From an uncultured Litorilinea sp. (GTDB taxonomy: Bacteria; Chloroflexota; Anaerolineae; Caldilineales; Caldilineaceae): DNA of 6,849 nt. Every line of letters starts with the position of its first letter. Within the stretch, counting starts at the first letter, position 1. Under the pieces are notes generated by a model. It saw only the letters and a list, made by a program, of their open reading frames with translations, made no database searches and had not been told where the DNA came from. The stretch is from positions 1-6,849 of the forward strand of contig CAKZVN010000163.1 of the NCBI GenBank assembly GCA_937922105.1, read 5' to 3'. Made by a program: the position numbers and the translations under genes. Of the stretch, positions 6,110 to 6,849 are shown in pieces.

Positions 6110-6112
6110 TTT

Positions 6113-6124
6113 ACAAGCACTTGT
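6113..6124. repeat. Small palindrome just upstream of the Cas4-like start
   Basis: ACAAG-CA-CTTGT is a 5+5 palindrome with a 2-nt centre, 3 nt upstream of the GTG at 6109. CACTTG recurs at 6118-6123 and 6129-6134, about one helical turn apart. It could be an operator; chance is also possible at this length. Confidence 0.25.
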
Positions 6125-6185
6125 TGTTCACTTGGCAATAGATAGCGTACAAAATGTGGTGATGGGGTGACCGCTACTGCCAGAT

Positions 6186-6692
6186 TTAGTCCCTCCCGCG
6201 TCTGCGTAGTTCATCGGGACAGATTTGTTCGATGCGCACTCCATGTTTCTGCAACGCCTCCGCATAATCGTACCAGTCGGTATCGGTTGCATTGATGATG
6301 GGAGGGTGGCTGCCATGCGCAATGGCGACTGCAACGAATTTTCTATCGTTGCGGTCGAAACCCTGTAACTCCGGGTCGTCAGGGAATTCGGCGAACTCGT
6401 TTTCATCGTCGCCGGTCGGGGTAATGGGAATCCGTACACGCTTTTCGGTGTTGGCCTGGTTCTGGAGTAGCCACTTCAAGAACTCGCTACCGATTCCTCG
6501 TGACTGGCGCAGTACCCCGGAGTATTCCCGCAAAATCAGAAATCGATCATCAATGATGATACGGTATTGACCCTCGACGACTCGTTTGAGCCACGTAAGA
6601 CACGTAGCCTTGCATACGACGGAAAATGCACCGTTACCTAGAGAAATATCGGCGATGCGTGGGACATTCGTGTCCAGAATAACGTCGGTCAT
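6186..6692 (-). CDS. PIN-like nuclease, likely effector of an ATPase-nuclease pair
   Basis: The PIN fold is an RNase H-like nuclease in which four acidic residues bind Mg/Mn; most known members cut RNA. The 168-residue product starts with VILDTNV (4-10, D7), the usual first PIN motif. E56 in ILREYS fits motif 2. D113 and D116 in GFDRNDRKFVAVA (111-123) fit the D-x-x-D-x-x-F/A motif 3. D137 and D139 in INATDTDW (133-140) fit motif 4. The middle (about 85-106) is acidic and longer than in a compact VapC toxin, which is usually near 130 residues. The ATG at 6692 overlaps the stop of the upstream ATPase-like gene (ATGA), so it is translationally coupled; no strong Shine-Dalgarno is seen. Local GC is much lower than in genes to the left, suggesting transfer. 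No VapB-like antitoxin is adjacent. The family call is by motif only. Confidence 0.72.
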   Translation of the reverse strand: MTDVILDTNVPRIADISLGNGAFSVVCKATCLTWLKRVVEGQYRIIIDDRFLILREYSGVLRQSRGIGSEFLKWLLQNQANTEKRVRIPITPTGDDENEFAEFPDDPELQGFDRNDRKFVAVAIAHGSHPPIINATDTDWYDYAEALQKHGVRIEQICPDELRRRGRD

Positions 6693-6849
6693 CCGGGATG
6701 CGCTGCCTGAGTAGAGTAGCGTCCGAGGGTTGCTTCGGCCATGGCAAGCCGGTCTCCCAGCTCGTTGCCAAAGAAGTTTTCCGGCCAGTTGGTGATGTCA
6801 CCGTATAAATTAAGTTGTAGCGGGTGTAACTTCGATTCTCCACCGTTAA
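6689..6849 (-). CDS. C-terminus of an AAA ATPase resembling the DUF3696 group, partial
   Basis: Only the last 52 residues and the TGA stop (6691-6689) are in the window; the first full codon begins at 6847. The segment reads LNLYGDITNWPENFFGNELG (residues 12-31 of the fragment) and continues DRLAMAEATLGRYSTQ. In my memory, the pattern 'x-G-x-I-x-N-W-P-E-N-F-F-G-x-E-x-x-D' closes SMC/OLD-like AAA ATPases annotated with DUF3696. This is recognition of a short tail, not a domain hit; the Walker motifs lie outside. The stop overlaps the next start by 4 nt (ATGA), so this ATPase and the PIN-like protein are probably made together. The frame is supported by the sensible protein sequence and by the overlap. 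Other reading frames here are short and of unlikely composition. Confidence 0.62.
   Translation of the reverse strand, partial: NGGESKLHPLQLNLYGDITNWPENFFGNELGDRLAMAEATLGRYSTQAAHPG

Noticed and set aside
6634..6843. A 69-codon minus-strand frame at the right edge
   Set aside because: It is out of frame with the WPENFFG-containing frame, which gives a sensible protein tail and an ATGA overlap with the next gene.

Overview
The window is GC-rich, mostly about 65-70 % by eye, and densely coded. It has the look of a bacterial chromosome from Chloroflexota (Anaerolineae-like). That call is an inference. It rests on a lipoprotein with a long Thr/Pro spacer straight after its lipobox, a Tat/lipoprotein-type sortase, a membrane-anchored Cas4-like nuclease, and frequent GTG or leaderless starts. 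No rRNA, tRNA, CRISPR array or insertion sequence was seen.

Layout from left to right. Positions 1-445 (minus strand) hold the N-terminal part of a molybdenum-hydroxylase FAD subunit that runs off the left edge. Positions 503-2231 (minus) are a tight pair, proB (glutamate 5-kinase) followed 13 nt later by rimI (ribosomal-protein/N-alpha acetyltransferase). Positions 2345-4202 (minus) are a cell-envelope section: a LysM lipoprotein with two beta-rich domains, followed by a sortase whose N-terminus reads as a Tat lipoprotein signal. A hairpin lies between the sortase and proB. Positions 4203-4309 are a divergent intergenic region with a convincing extended -10 box for the LysM gene. Positions 4310-5569 (plus) are a two-gene unit of a small metallophosphoesterase and a HAD-family phosphatase. 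Positions 5582-6109 (minus, convergent, only 12 bp away) encode a membrane-anchored Cas4-like PD-(D/E)XK nuclease.

The right end, from about 6186 to the edge, differs in composition: sampled lines are 45-52 % GC against 72 % in the HAD gene. It holds two minus-strand genes joined by an ATGA overlap. One is the C-terminal 52 residues of a protein resembling the tail of DUF3696-type AAA ATPases; no ORF caller would report this fragment because it is partial. The other is a 168-residue PIN-like nuclease with a plausible set of catalytic acidic residues. An ATPase translationally coupled to a nuclease, in a block of foreign composition beside a Cas4-like nuclease, is the best candidate here for an undescribed defence or toxin-type system. 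Most of the ATPase is outside the window, so this remains a hypothesis.
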